Shown in pieces: positions 8,821-16,900 of a stretch of 40,376 nt of DNA. This DNA comes from Helicobacter cetorum. GTDB lineage: Bacteria > Campylobacterota > Campylobacteria > Campylobacterales > UBA6016. Made by a program: the position numbers and the translations under genes. Below the pieces are notes generated by a model, which saw only the letters and a list, made by a program, of their open reading frames with translations, was not told the DNA's origin and did no database searches. The stretch is from assembly GCA_022729705.1 (NCBI GenBank), contig DZAX01000019.1, forward strand, positions 1-40,376. Direction: 5' to 3'. Position 1 is the first letter of the stretch. Each line of letters opens with the position of its first letter.

Positions 8821-10677
8821 TTATTGTTTCATACCAAGCAACGTATCAAGCATCTGATTGATAGTAGAAACTACTTTTGCCGAAGCTTGGTAGCTAGCCT
8901 GGTACTTCATTAGGTTTACCAGTTCCTCGTCTGTAGAGACTCTTGATATAGAAGACATCTCTTCATATACAGCGGTATACACAGCCGTAACGGTATCGTT
9001 ATTTACAACCGCCGTTGAGGTGTCTGACGCTACTTTTAATGCGGTGTCTGAATAAAAACCAGCGATAGTATTTGAATTAATAGTCCCGTTTCTCATTGTA
9101 AAATCTACTTTGGTGTACTGAAGCTGCAATATACTGTTTGCTGTGGCGTTATCGCCATATATTGGGCTTGAAAACGCTTTTATTAATAGCGGATCCTGTG
9201 CAAATTCATCTTTAAGCGTAATATCCGTAGCATCTTTTCCGTCAAAAAGTCTTCCAAGACCAAGAGCTCCCGCAAAATTAGACGGGCTTGTAGTGCTATC
9301 TTTTATGGCTATTTTATACCCCATGCCAGTTACGGCCGCTGTTTGCGTAATTGAAAACTCGCTTTGAGTTCCGGAGGCGACAAAACTTGCCGCAAAATAC
9401 GAGTTTAGGTCGTTTGTTGCGTTTCCGTCTGCGTTATCGTCATTTACAGCGTTTATTTTTGCTTGCACTGAGTTCATAGTATCCGTATCAAGGTTAATAC
9501 TAATAGTTCTTTTTGCAACCTCGTCGCCAGCGTTGTCGTAGACTATCACGTCAAACGAACCGCTTTTATAGTTTAGATCCAAAGACGAAAGAGGCTCCGT
9601 TCCAAGAGCGCTAAACTTATTTGAGCGCATCTCGTCAGCGGCGCTATTGGCGTAAGTATTGTTCATATTTTGTATAAAAGAAGTTCCAAGAGTATCTAGC
9701 ATATCTATATAATCTTGCAATTTTCCCTTAGTAGGCATACCCGTACTATCCATTTGCGTACCGCGAAGGTCAAGTATGGCGCCTAGTTTTCCGCCCGTTA
9801 GTTTATCCGAAATATCAATTTGCGTATAGTCTTGGTATTCAAAATAGACGCTTCTAAATTGCGAAGACGACGTATTGCTCGACGTATTTAGCACGATTGG
9901 GTGATAAGTAGAGCCATCTACAAGCGGGTAACCTGCAACCTGCATAACATATTGGTCTGTTCCATCGTTGATGGCAGAATCAATTGTCATATCGCTTGTA
10001 ACATTACTTTTGCTTACCGTTAGATTTACGAGTTTATAAAGAGCCGTTTCTCTTTTATCTCTTTCGTCTCTTAGTGTGTTTGCTTTACTAACGCCGTTTG
10101 CCTCGTGAAGAGATATTTGACCGTTAATATCGGCTATCTCTTTTGCAAGCCTATTTATTTCTTCAACCGTCGGTTCGATTCTATCATCAAGCGAAACTTG
10201 CAATCTCTCAACTGCATCTCTAGTATCCCTAATAGCACTTGATAGAACCTGCGCTTTTTCGGCGACCACAATAGAGTGTTTTGGATTACTAGGGTCGTTT
10301 GCGTAATCTTGCCATGAGTTAAAATAATCTTCAATAGACGAGGCGATACCGGTGCCTTGAATATCAGGAAAATATTTTGACACCTCAGTCAGCGTCGTCT
10401 CTTCAAAATCGGCAAACTCTTTTTGAGTAGAAGAGGTGTTTAGTCTTTTGTAGACAAACTCATCATGTATTCTAGTGACGTTAAAAACCTCAGAACCTGT
10501 GCCTATATCACCCGGTTGCGAACTCATAGGAGTTTTTGACTGAATAACTACTTTTTGTCTTGTATAGTCCGGATTACTAGCGTTTGATATATTGTTGCTA
10601 GTAACATTAACCGCCAACTGCGACGTTTGTAAACCGCTATATGCAGTATATAGCGAATCAAATATTCCACCAGCCAT
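8821..10677 (-). CDS. flgK: Flagellar hook-associated protein 1 (FlgK)
   Basis: FlgK forms the first hook-filament junction ring and is exported by the flagellar type III system. At 618 aa it is normal for this phylum. The N-terminus carries the rod/hook family signature (YSGLQTSQLAVNVTSNNISN, residues 13-32). The C-terminus has the matching DEELVNLMKYQASYQASAKV helix, which packs with it in the assembled ring. The middle is variable and Ser/Thr/Asp-rich, and is surface exposed in known FlgK. It lies 3 nt after flgN, its export chaperone gene, and should be in the flgM-flgN-flgK unit under sigma-28. Confidence 0.96.
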   Translation of the reverse strand: MAGGIFDSLYTAYSGLQTSQLAVNVTSNNISNASNPDYTRQKVVIQSKTPMSSQPGDIGTGSEVFNVTRIHDEFVYKRLNTSSTQKEFADFEETTLTEVSKYFPDIQGTGIASSIEDYFNSWQDYANDPSNPKHSIVVAEKAQVLSSAIRDTRDAVERLQVSLDDRIEPTVEEINRLAKEIADINGQISLHEANGVSKANTLRDERDKRETALYKLVNLTVSKSNVTSDMTIDSAINDGTDQYVMQVAGYPLVDGSTYHPIVLNTSSNTSSSQFRSVYFEYQDYTQIDISDKLTGGKLGAILDLRGTQMDSTGMPTKGKLQDYIDMLDTLGTSFIQNMNNTYANSAADEMRSNKFSALGTEPLSSLDLNYKSGSFDVIVYDNAGDEVAKRTISINLDTDTMNSVQAKINAVNDDNADGNATNDLNSYFAASFVASGTQSEFSITQTAAVTGMGYKIAIKDSTTSPSNFAGALGLGRLFDGKDATDITLKDEFAQDPLLIKAFSSPIYGDNATANSILQLQYTKVDFTMRNGTINSNTIAGFYSDTALKVASDTSTAVVNNDTVTAVYTAVYEEMSSISRVSTDEELVNLMKYQASYQASAKVVSTINQMLDTLLGMKQ

Positions 10678-10680
10678 CTC

Positions 10681-11115
10681 TTAAGCCTTTGCCTCTAAAA
10701 ATCCGGCTTTTCTTTGAATCAAACCGTCATATCCATGCTTTTGTTCCTCTGGCGGCAACATCTGCTCAACTAAAGAGTTATAAAATGAACTCACCGCAAC
10801 AACCAATTTTGCATAATGTCTATTTGTCTGCTTTAGCTCTATAAGTTTTTCTCTCATATCGCCAAGCAAATCTTTTTGCTCCTCAGAGAGTAGCTCTCTG
10901 AGCTCCAAAGACGGATTTGACACCGCCATTTCAACAATTGAAGAGTCTATAAGATGTTTATATTTTTCAAAAGAGTTTACAAACTCTTCTTTAATTTTTA
11001 GCTTACCAAAGAGCTTCTCATGTCTAGCCTCTTTGATGTCGTTTATATCGGTTTTTGTTAAGTCTATAAGACCCTGTAAGGACTCTGTAGCGAGGTTTAG
11101 ATAGTGAACTAACAT
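10681..11115 (-). CDS. flgN: FlgN-like flagellar export chaperone
   Basis: This 144-aa, almost entirely helical protein has heptad-like Leu/Glu/Lys pattern and no signal peptide. FlgN chaperones deliver FlgK (and FlgL) to the export gate. Sequence similarity in this family is low, and the call rests on size, helicity and position between flgM and flgK, the same place as Cj1465 in Campylobacter. The ATG at 11115 is preceded by GGAG at 7 nt spacing. Confidence 0.8.
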   Translation of the reverse strand: MLVHYLNLATESLQGLIDLTKTDINDIKEARHEKLFGKLKIKEEFVNSFEKYKHLIDSSIVEMAVSNPSLELRELLSEEQKDLLGDMREKLIELKQTNRHYAKLVVAVSSFYNSLVEQMLPPEEQKHGYDGLIQRKAGFLEAKA

Positions 11116-11145
11116 TATAAAACTCCTTTAAAATATACAAGAGAG

Positions 11146-11349
11146 CTAGAAACCTACAATGGCTCTAGCCGTCTTTTCCATATCAAGTCGGTAGGCTCCG
11201 CTCTCAATGGTTCTTTGAAACTTTTCTATTTTTGATTCTTCTTCTTTTGAAATTTCATGAGCGTTGCGATACTTATCTATTTTCGCTCTGTCTATTTCAG
11301 TTTTTATATTTTTGTGTTCGGCTATGCCGAAATTAAGTGCGTTGACCAT
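11146..11349 (-). CDS. flgM: Anti-sigma-28 factor FlgM
   Basis: This short 67-aa FlgM binds sigma-28 (FliA) until the hook is complete. The C-terminal segment IESGAYRLDMEKTARAIVGF has the conserved pattern of the sigma-binding helix pair. The N-terminal half is polar and probably unstructured before binding. AAAAGGA sits before the ATG. A sigma-28 promoter lies directly upstream, giving a negative feedback loop: sigma-28 drives its own inhibitor together with flgN and flgK. Confidence 0.85.
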   Translation of the reverse strand: MVNALNFGIAEHKNIKTEIDRAKIDKYRNAHEISKEEESKIEKFQRTIESGAYRLDMEKTARAIVGF

Positions 11350-11398
11350 ATCTTTTTCCTTTTAGTAGCTGGAGTTTGTATTGTTAGTTCGCACCCTA

Positions 11399-11425
11399 AA
11401 TCGACAAGAAAACACAAAAATTTAA
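11399..11425 (-). promoter_or_regulatory. Sigma-28 (FliA) promoter of flgM-flgN-flgK
   Basis: Read on the minus strand: TTAAATTT (-35, 11425-11418), an 11-nt spacer, and TGTCGATT (-10, 11406-11399). The FliA consensus is TAAAGTTT-N11-GCCGATAA, so spacing is exact and the CGAT core is kept. It overlaps the last codon of flgJ and lies about 50 nt before the flgM ATG. Confidence 0.75.
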
Positions 11426-11709
11426 GATCTCTCTTTTAAAAAGTCAAACAGCATTTTGCTATACCCAAACCCTCCTGATACGGAATTTGCAAGCGTATCG
11501 GTATACATAGATTTGTATATATCTTTACCCGCGTCATCCGGAAAGATAGAGTACTTCTCATCAAGCGCTATATCAAGCATCTGCTTTACAATCACAGACT
11601 CAAAAGCGTCTGTTTTCTCTTTAAGCTTTGCGTCGTCTTTACTTAGAGCTCCTATAGAACCCGTCTTTGCCGTCGAATATGAATTTATTGCGTTTGATAC
11701 ATCTAACAC
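11422..11709 (-). CDS. flgJ: Rod-binding protein, FlgJ N-domain only
   Basis: This 95-aa protein corresponds to the rod-cap domain of FlgJ without the C-terminal muramidase, as is usual in Campylobacterota. Conserved features are FESVIVKQMLD, KDIYKSMYTDTLAN and the GGFGYSKMLF ending. It helps assemble the rod through the peptidoglycan; another enzyme must cut the wall. The start is GTG at 11709: AAGGAG lies 6 nt upstream, and the nearby ATG would run into a stop after three codons. The flgI stop lies 10 nt upstream. Confidence 0.88.
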   Translation of the reverse strand: MLDVSNAINSYSTAKTGSIGALSKDDAKLKEKTDAFESVIVKQMLDIALDEKYSIFPDDAGKDIYKSMYTDTLANSVSGGFGYSKMLFDFLKERS

Positions 11710-11719
11710 TTCATGCTCC

Positions 11720-12787
11720 TTATATGATTTCTAAATCGGCTCTAATAGCGCCGGCGCTTTTCATAGCCTCTATGATAGAGATAACGTCTCTAGGTTTTGC
11801 GCCAAGCCTTTGAAGCGCTCTCATTAGCGTAGATAGCGTCATCTCGGAAGTCGGGGCTGAAACTATATTTGTGGCTACGCCTATTTTTGATTTGTCGCCA
11901 AGATCTACAACCGTTTTACCGTCAGCTGGTGCGTCGCTATTATCACTTGTTCTAATCTTAATCGTAATATCGCCGTGAGTAATTACGACCGGCTCTATTT
12001 TGATGTCGGCTCCCGCCACCACTGTTCCCGTTTTTTCGTCAATGATAATCTTATTCTCTTTTTGAGCGTCTATTGCTATCTCTTGGACTTTTGATATAAA
12101 CTCAACCATACTCGCATTGGATGGTTTTACAAGTTTCAAAGTTCGCGAATCCTCGGCAAAAGCTATAGTAGAACCAGCCGCTTTATTTATAGCGTCTTGT
12201 ATTCTTAAGGCGTTTTGGAAGTTAGACTGCTTTAGACTCAGCATTATCCCTTCTTTTTGGGCTATATTAAAAGATACTTCTCTTTCTATAAGTCCGCCGC
12301 TTTTAATAGTCGCCGCTGTGACATGATTCTTTTGACCCTTGCCACCGGCGTTAAAACCGCCTGTAGATATAGTGCCCTGCCCCAACGCATATATCCTACC
12401 GTCAACGCCTTTTAGCGCAGTAAGAAGTAGCGTTCCGCCCTCCAAAGACTTTGCGTCACCAATGGATGAGACGTACACGTCAACTTTATCCCCCTGCCTC
12501 GAAAAAGCGGGAATGCTTGCCGTTACCATAACAGCGGCTATGTTTTTTGATTTTATATCTTTGGGGTCGATTTTGACGTTTACCGTCGCCAATAAATTTG
12601 AGAGAGACTGCGTCGTAAACACCGACGTAGAACCATCGCCAACGCCGTTTAGACCTACAACTAGACCGTAGCCTATTAGTTGGTTATCTCTTACGCCGAC
12701 AATATTCGCAAGATCTTTTACCTTTGTGGCAAACAAAGAGTTGCAAAAAACTGCAATTAGCAGACAAATACCAAAAAACCTTTTCAT
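11720..12787 (-). CDS. flgI: Flagellar P-ring protein FlgI
   Basis: FlgI builds the periplasmic P-ring around the rod. At 355 aa it is full length. A Sec signal peptide covers residues 1-20 (FFGICLLIAVFCNSLFA). After it comes the family start KVKDLANIVGVRDNQLIGYG and GLNGVGDGS. The C-terminus has TLMRALQRLGAKPRDVISI followed by AGAIRADLEII. ATG at 12787 has GAAGG upstream. It has its own sigma-54 promoter and an 11-bp inverted repeat in the leader, so it heads the flgI-flgJ unit as a hook-basal-body stage gene. Confidence 0.96.
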   Translation of the reverse strand: MKRFFGICLLIAVFCNSLFATKVKDLANIVGVRDNQLIGYGLVVGLNGVGDGSTSVFTTQSLSNLLATVNVKIDPKDIKSKNIAAVMVTASIPAFSRQGDKVDVYVSSIGDAKSLEGGTLLLTALKGVDGRIYALGQGTISTGGFNAGGKGQKNHVTAATIKSGGLIEREVSFNIAQKEGIMLSLKQSNFQNALRIQDAINKAAGSTIAFAEDSRTLKLVKPSNASMVEFISKVQEIAIDAQKENKIIIDEKTGTVVAGADIKIEPVVITHGDITIKIRTSDNSDAPADGKTVVDLGDKSKIGVATNIVSAPTSEMTLSTLMRALQRLGAKPRDVISIIEAMKSAGAIRADLEII

Positions 12788-12794
12788 CGTACAC

Positions 12795-12827
12795 CTTCGT
12801 AAAGAGACTATTTAGTTCTTTACGAAG
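12795..12827. promoter_or_regulatory. Perfect 11-bp inverted repeat in the flgI leader
   Basis: The arms CTTCGTAAAGA (12795-12805) and TCTTTACGAAG (12817-12827) are perfectly complementary, with an 11-nt AT-rich centre. One arm overlaps the GAAGG ribosome site of flgI. The other touches the GC (-12) of the sigma-54 promoter. It could be an operator for a dimeric regulator. On any longer transcript it could be a hairpin hiding the ribosome site. Confidence 0.6.
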
Positions 12828-12841
12828 CAAAAGATGTTCCA
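12825..12841 (-). promoter_or_regulatory. Sigma-54 (RpoN) promoter of flgI
   Basis: Minus-strand TGGAACATCTTTTGCTT has GG (12840-12839) and GC (12828-12827) exactly 12 nt apart, as sigma-54 requires, and matches the Campylobacter form GGAAC...TTGCTT. The predicted start of transcription is about 12815, roughly 28 nt before the flgI ATG. Confidence 0.85.
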
Positions 12842-12908
12842 TATCGTATTTTAAGGGGTGGTGAAGTTTTTTTATGATGAAGTGTGGCACCGAAGGATAC
12901 CAAAAAAA

Positions 12909-12938
12909 TCTGCCGCTTTAAGGGGAGTGCAAGGACAT
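12909..12938 (+). repeat. Partial copy of the three-hairpin repeat preceding R1
   Basis: TCTGCCGCTTTA is followed by AGGGG and TGCAAGGACAT, i.e. hairpin 1's left arm joined to the start of hairpin 2, with the rest deleted. The same left arm begins the full copy 34 nt later, so R1 is a tandem one-and-a-half unit. Confidence 0.65.
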
Positions 12939-12943
12939 CAGCA

Positions 12944-13036
12944 ACTCTGCCGCTTTATGCGGCTAGCTTTAGGGGGTGCAGGGACATTTATGTCCTTGCC
13001 GCTAACACGGGCTTTGCCCGTGTTAGCGCATAACAT
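12944..13036 (+). repeat. Three-hairpin dispersed repeat, copy R1
   Basis: Hairpin 1 is gccgc/gcggc (12949-12963). Hairpin 2 is gcagggacat/atgtccttgc (12978-12999). Hairpin 3 is a perfect 13-bp stem cgctaacacgggc/gcccgtgttagcg with TTT loop (13000-13028), followed by the end motif taacat. The end motif abuts the rsmD stop codon (minus strand TAATGTTATGCG). Between the repeat and flgI lies the sigma-54 promoter. There is no T-run after hairpin 3, so it is not a canonical intrinsic terminator. Confidence 0.88.
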
Positions 13037-13614
13037 TAGGTGCTATAGTAGACCACAGAGCTCTTACCAAATTTTTTTGTTTTTTGCTCCACAAAAGAGC
13101 CTATTTTTTTAGGCAACTCATAGCCTGTCATAAACTCTACGGCAACTATATCCATTTGTTTTGGCTCTATGCTATCGATAAGAGATATACACTCTTCATA
13201 TATATTTTCCATGTTTTCACGAATACTAAAAGGCGGATCAAAATAAAATATTCTTTTCTCTTTTTTCCCAAGACTCTTTAAGAGTTCACCAAAATACTCA
13301 AAACTATCAACATTATATACTCTAGCGTTGTCAACATCCAAAGTATCAAGATTTTTTTGGATACACATATATGAGTTTCTATCTTTTTCCAAAAAGTAGA
13401 CAAACTCAGCCCCTCTACTAAGCGCCTCTATACCTATACTTCCGCTTCCGGCGAATACCTCCACAAATATAGAGTCCGCAACTTCGCCCTGAAGAGCGTT
13501 AAATACAGACTCTCTTATAATGTTTTTTGTGCTTCTTGTTACTGCAATATCGGCTAAAGTTATATTTTTGCCTTTAAATTTACCGGCTATAATTTTTGTG
13601 GATAACTGTTTCAT
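13036..13614 (-). CDS. rsmD: 16S rRNA (guanine966-N2)-methyltransferase
   Basis: RsmD methylates G966 of 16S rRNA in the 30S subunit using S-adenosylmethionine. At 192 aa it is typical. The SAM-binding motif is EVFAGSGSIGIEALSRGA (near residues 53-70). The catalytic N6/N2-methylase motif is DPPF (FYFDPPFS, near 122). The start ATG at 13614 overlaps the stop of the upstream small gene (ATGA). Repeat R1 begins right at its stop codon. The association with flgI is conserved in Campylobacter. Confidence 0.92.
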   Translation of the reverse strand: MKQLSTKIIAGKFKGKNITLADIAVTRSTKNIIRESVFNALQGEVADSIFVEVFAGSGSIGIEALSRGAEFVYFLEKDRNSYMCIQKNLDTLDVDNARVYNVDSFEYFGELLKSLGKKEKRIFYFDPPFSIRENMENIYEECISLIDSIEPKQMDIVAVEFMTGYELPKKIGSFVEQKTKKFGKSSVVYYST

Positions 13615-13997
13615 TTATGCTCTTTTATCACCCTAAGCAACTCTCTTACAAACTTTTCCGTAATAATAGAAACTTTTCTCTCCAAGGTAAGTCCTTCTCT
13701 TGAAGCCTGAGGCGCTCTTGGTTTTTCAGACTCATTTGATTTGCCTTGCTCATAGATAGTCTCCTGCTTTGGCTTGTTGCAATAAAGGTCAAGGGCTTTT
13801 AGTAATTTTGACTTTGAAAAAGGTTTTTTGAGATTAGCTCCGTTTTCAGAACCTATTAAAAACATAGGCTTTTCAACATCCAATTTTTTATCGCAGACAA
13901 CAAAATCACAAGCGGGATACGAGCTTAGTCGCTCTTTTAAAAACACCTCTAAGCACTTTTTCAAAAGAGGTGAGTCGCATTTTACATAAATCTTCAA
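13611..13997 (-). CDS. Conserved small protein next to rsmD (Cj1460-like position)
   Basis: This protein is 128 aa from my preferred start, a TTG at 13997 with GGAGG 5 nt upstream, giving MKIYVKCDSPLLKK. An earlier in-frame TTG at 14015 lacks a ribosome site. It has no signal peptide or membrane segment. The N-terminal 80 residues look alpha/beta (DFVVCDK, FLIGSENG). The C-terminal part is a polar linker and a basic helix (KVSIITEKFVRELLRVIKEH). I do not recognise a domain. The same small gene stands before rsmD and flgI in Campylobacter, which suggests a flagellar or ribosome-assembly link. Confidence 0.7.
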   Translation of the reverse strand: MKIYVKCDSPLLKKCLEVFLKERLSSYPACDFVVCDKKLDVEKPMFLIGSENGANLKKPFSKSKLLKALDLYCNKPKQETIYEQGKSNESEKPRAPQASREGLTLERKVSIITEKFVRELLRVIKEHK

Positions 13998-14040
13998 ATC
14001 TGCCTCCAAAGCCAATTTTTGACTCTAATTCTACCTAAAT

Positions 14041-14067
14041 TCAAATTTTACTAGCTTTTGCCGATAT
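14041..14067 (+). promoter_or_regulatory. Sigma-28 (FliA) promoter of flaG-fliD-fliS
   Basis: TCAAATTT (14041-14048), an 11-nt spacer, then GCCGATAT (14060-14067). The -10 matches the FliA consensus GCCGATAA in seven of eight bases, and the spacing is exact. The flaG ATG is 35 nt downstream, preceded by AAAGGGGGGG. Confidence 0.8.
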
Positions 14068-14101
14068 ATTAAGTTGAATAAATAATGGTAAAGGGGGGGT
14101 T

Positions 14102-14500
14102 ATGAATGGATTAGATATTTCATCCAGTATTCATTCGTTGCAAAATGGAATGAGGGTTGCTTTTGGAAGTATGTCAAATGCTGAGTCTGCACAGACACAT
14201 ACAAAAACGGTTGCTTCTTATACAGATGAGTATGTCAATATAGACGGCACAGACAAAAAAGTAACGGACGAAAAACTAAAACAGGAACTCATAAAATTAA
14301 CGGAACGACTAAATGTAGAGATGAATCCGCTAAACTTGCGTGTAAGGTTTGGCTATAACGATAAGATAGGGGAGATGTTTGTATCTGTATTTGAGAAAGA
14401 TTCAAACAGACTCTTGCGGAAGTTTCCAACAGACGAGGCGGTTGATTTAATGGCAAAAATGAGAGAAATCAACGGTATAATATTCGACAACAAAGCTTAA
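14102..14500 (+). CDS. flaG: FlaG family flagellar protein
   Basis: This 132-aa protein has a variable Ser/Thr-rich N-terminus and the FlaG domain at about residues 60-130: LTERLNVEMNPLNLRVRFGY, then ISVF-like MFVSVFEKDSNRLLRKFP and EAVDLMAKM. FlaG influences filament length in Campylobacter, and its gene usually precedes fliD. It begins the flaG-fliD-fliS operon behind a sigma-28 promoter with a strong AAAGGGGG ribosome site. Confidence 0.92.
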   Translation: MNGLDISSSIHSLQNGMRVAFGSMSNAESAQTHTKTVASYTDEYVNIDGTDKKVTDEKLKQELIKLTERLNVEMNPLNLRVRFGYNDKIGEMFVSVFEKDSNRLLRKFPTDEAVDLMAKMREINGIIFDNKA

Positions 14501-14514
14501 ATAAAGGATTTACA

Positions 14515-16494
14515 ATGGCTGCAATAAGCTCACTAGGACTTGGAAGCGGAACTCTTACAAGTGATTTACTAGACAAACTAAAAGCTGGAGAGACAAGCGC
14601 AACGGTCAATCCAATGACAAACTCCATAACAAAAATACAAAAACAAAAAACAGACTTATCGTCACTTATAGTAACAGCTTCATCTGCGAAAACAGCCGCT
14701 ATGGATTTAGGAGATGAGGCGACATACCTCAAAAGGACAGGCACAAGCAATAGTACCGATATAGGCTTAACTGTTGCAAACGGCGTAGCTCCGCAGAGTA
14801 TGACGATGACTGTGCAGCAACTAGCGCAAAACCATGTCATGAAAACAAGCGGGTTTGCAACATCAACCTCTATTGTAACATCCGAAGATAAAACAATGAA
14901 GATTGCGTTAGGCTCCAACACATACAGTATCAGCGTGACAGCCGGCACAACGCTAGAGCAGCTAGCGCAAAAAATAAACGATGCGACAAGCGGAGCCGTC
15001 AGTGCTGGAGTCTTAAACACAGGCACAGGTGCAAACCCATATGTAATGACGCTTAAAACAAAAGATACCGGTTCTGCAAACATTATGAAAATAACAAGTG
15101 AATTTGATCTTGAAATGACTACAAAACAAGGTTTTGAAAATAATGCGAAGACTGGAAGCATATCGCTTGATGCTGGCGATCTTAAAATAAACGGGGTTAG
15201 CATAGCGGCTCTAGACGCTACGGATGTGACTAACACAGATCAAGATAATGCGGAAGCCATAGTTGCCAAGATAAATGAGGCTACTACGACAACTGGAGTT
15301 AATGCATATACAGACGGTGACGGAAAAATATTTTTACAAAGTAAAAGTGGTGGGGCTATCGACGTAGTAACGGACAATGGAGCTGGAGACAAGATAGGAA
15401 CGGGGGCCGATGGAACCCTTAATATAGCGGCTGCCGCTCTTCAACAAGCCAAAGACGCTAAGTTTACCTACAACGGTATCGATATGACCAGGTCTAAAAA
15501 TGAGATTACAGACATTATCACCGGAGCCACTTTTAAGCTAAACAAAGTGACTACATCCAATGTAAACTTATCAGTCACGCAAGACACAACGGATATACCA
15601 AAATTTGCCGATACGTTTGTCAGTGCTTTTAATTCATTAAAATCAAAAATATCTGATTTGACGAAATATGACAGCGCCACAAAAACTTCCGGCTCTTTGC
15701 AGGGTATATCAGATGTTACCTCTATCTATAGTAAACTCTCAGCCCTAATTACAAAACAAAATGACGATAGCAAATCACTTGTGGATTACGGCTTCACGCT
15801 TAATAAAAACGGCACGCTAAATCTTGATAAGACTATTTTAAACGCAAAATTAAGCAGTGACCCTGCGGCTCTTGAAAAGATGTTTAGAGGTACGACAAAT
15901 ATCACAAAAGCGATATATTATGCACCATCAACATCAACGGATGAAGAGACTACGGTAGCCGCAGGCGATATAACAATAAATGGCAGAGCTATCGCCACCG
16001 TAACCACGGCAGATGGAACCGCCGAGTCAAATGCTCAAAAATTCGCTACGGCAATTAACGACATATATGAATCTACAGGCGTAAAAGCGTATACTGACGG
16101 CAGTGGAAAACTGAGATTAGAAAACCCTAGCGGCGGCGCAATAAAACTAAGAACCACAGAGACTGCGGCTACGGCGTCTGGCTTGACATTTGCCGCTCAA
16201 GATACAACAGTAGGCTATGGCTCTAGCACAAAAGTAAAAGGTTCCTTTGCAGAGATGAACTCTGCTCTTGGCTCTCTCATTAGCGGTGATAAGGCGACTT
16301 TAAATCTGCTCGATAAGTCTTTTCAGTCAAAAATTGATAGCCAAACAAAAGAAAAAGAAAAAGCTACAAAACTCATAGACCAAAGATATGAGATTATGGC
16401 AAAACAGTTTGCGCTTTACGATAGCATGATAAGTAAGTTTCAACAAAACTTTCAATCGCTTCAAATGCAGATAAACGCCGCAGCCAATGGCTAA
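14515..16494 (+). CDS. fliD: Flagellar filament cap FliD (HAP2)
   Basis: FliD caps the filament tip and guides flagellin folding. At 659 aa it is long but similar to Campylobacter FliD. The N-terminus (SSLGLGSGTLTSDLLDKLKA) and C-terminal coiled helices (KIDSQTKEKEKATKLIDQRY, then MAKQFALYDSMISKFQQNF) are the terminal domains that interlock in the cap. Two flagellin-IN-type motifs are visible, near residues 221-285 and 483-545. They resemble each other (KINGVSIAAL versus TINGRAIATV, then AYTDGDGKIFL versus AYTDGSGKLRL, each followed by SGGAI), so part of the exposed region arose by duplication. AAAGGA precedes the ATG. Confidence 0.95.
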   Translation: MAAISSLGLGSGTLTSDLLDKLKAGETSATVNPMTNSITKIQKQKTDLSSLIVTASSAKTAAMDLGDEATYLKRTGTSNSTDIGLTVANGVAPQSMTMTVQQLAQNHVMKTSGFATSTSIVTSEDKTMKIALGSNTYSISVTAGTTLEQLAQKINDATSGAVSAGVLNTGTGANPYVMTLKTKDTGSANIMKITSEFDLEMTTKQGFENNAKTGSISLDAGDLKINGVSIAALDATDVTNTDQDNAEAIVAKINEATTTTGVNAYTDGDGKIFLQSKSGGAIDVVTDNGAGDKIGTGADGTLNIAAAALQQAKDAKFTYNGIDMTRSKNEITDIITGATFKLNKVTTSNVNLSVTQDTTDIPKFADTFVSAFNSLKSKISDLTKYDSATKTSGSLQGISDVTSIYSKLSALITKQNDDSKSLVDYGFTLNKNGTLNLDKTILNAKLSSDPAALEKMFRGTTNITKAIYYAPSTSTDEETTVAAGDITINGRAIATVTTADGTAESNAQKFATAINDIYESTGVKAYTDGSGKLRLENPSGGAIKLRTTETAATASGLTFAAQDTTVGYGSSTKVKGSFAEMNSALGSLISGDKATLNLLDKSFQSKIDSQTKEKEKATKLIDQRYEIMAKQFALYDSMISKFQQNFQSLQMQINAAANG

Positions 16495-16528
16495 TTTGGG
16501 TTAACAAAATTTTGGGGGTATAATAAAT

Positions 16529-16900
16529 ATGAGGTCAAATGCGGTCAACGCATACGCGCAAAATGCAACTAGAGTAGAGTCGCCGGAGAAACTTGTACAA
16601 ATGCTTTTTGAGGGAGTGCTAAGATTTACGGCACAAGCAAAAAAAGCGATACAAGACGGCGATATAGATAAAAAAGTATACTGGATTAATAGAACCATAG
16701 ATATTTTTGCAGAACTTATAAACTCTCTAAATTATGAAAAAGGCGGTGATATATCAAACTATCTTAACGGTCTATATAGTCATCAAATATTTTTGCTTAG
16801 CACCGCAAATATTGAGAACACAATAGAACCTTTAGAGACGGTGATTTTGGTCACAAAAGGTCTTATAGACGCTTGGAAAGACGTCACTGGAGTAAAGTAA
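16529..16900 (+). CDS. fliS: Flagellin export chaperone FliS
   Basis: This 123-aa helical protein binds the flagellin C-terminus in the cytoplasm and prevents early polymerisation. Family landmarks are NAYAQNATRVESPEKLVQML near the start, the FTAQAKKAIQDGD and INRTIDIFAELINSLN helices, and LYSHQIFLLSTAN. It lies 34 nt after fliD, and its TAA shares a base with the ATG of the next gene (TAATG). Confidence 0.94.
   Translation: MRSNAVNAYAQNATRVESPEKLVQMLFEGVLRFTAQAKKAIQDGDIDKKVYWINRTIDIFAELINSLNYEKGGDISNYLNGLYSHQIFLLSTANIENTIEPLETVILVTKGLIDAWKDVTGVK

Noticed and set aside
13000-13028. Hairpin 3 of the repeats as intrinsic terminators
   Set aside because: The stems are strong, but none of the copies is followed by a T-run on either strand.
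12858-13112. 84-residue reading frame across repeat R1
   Set aside because: It runs through repeat stems and the rsmD 3' end, with no ribosome site.
14469-15236. 255-residue reading frame antisense to fliD
   Set aside because: No ribosome site or recognisable motif; it lies opposite the conserved N-terminus of FliD.
16496-16524. TTGGGT-N17-TATAAT before fliS
   Set aside because: Spacing is ideal, but transcription would start at about 16531, after the fliS ATG at 16529; fliS is read from the flaG-fliD operon.
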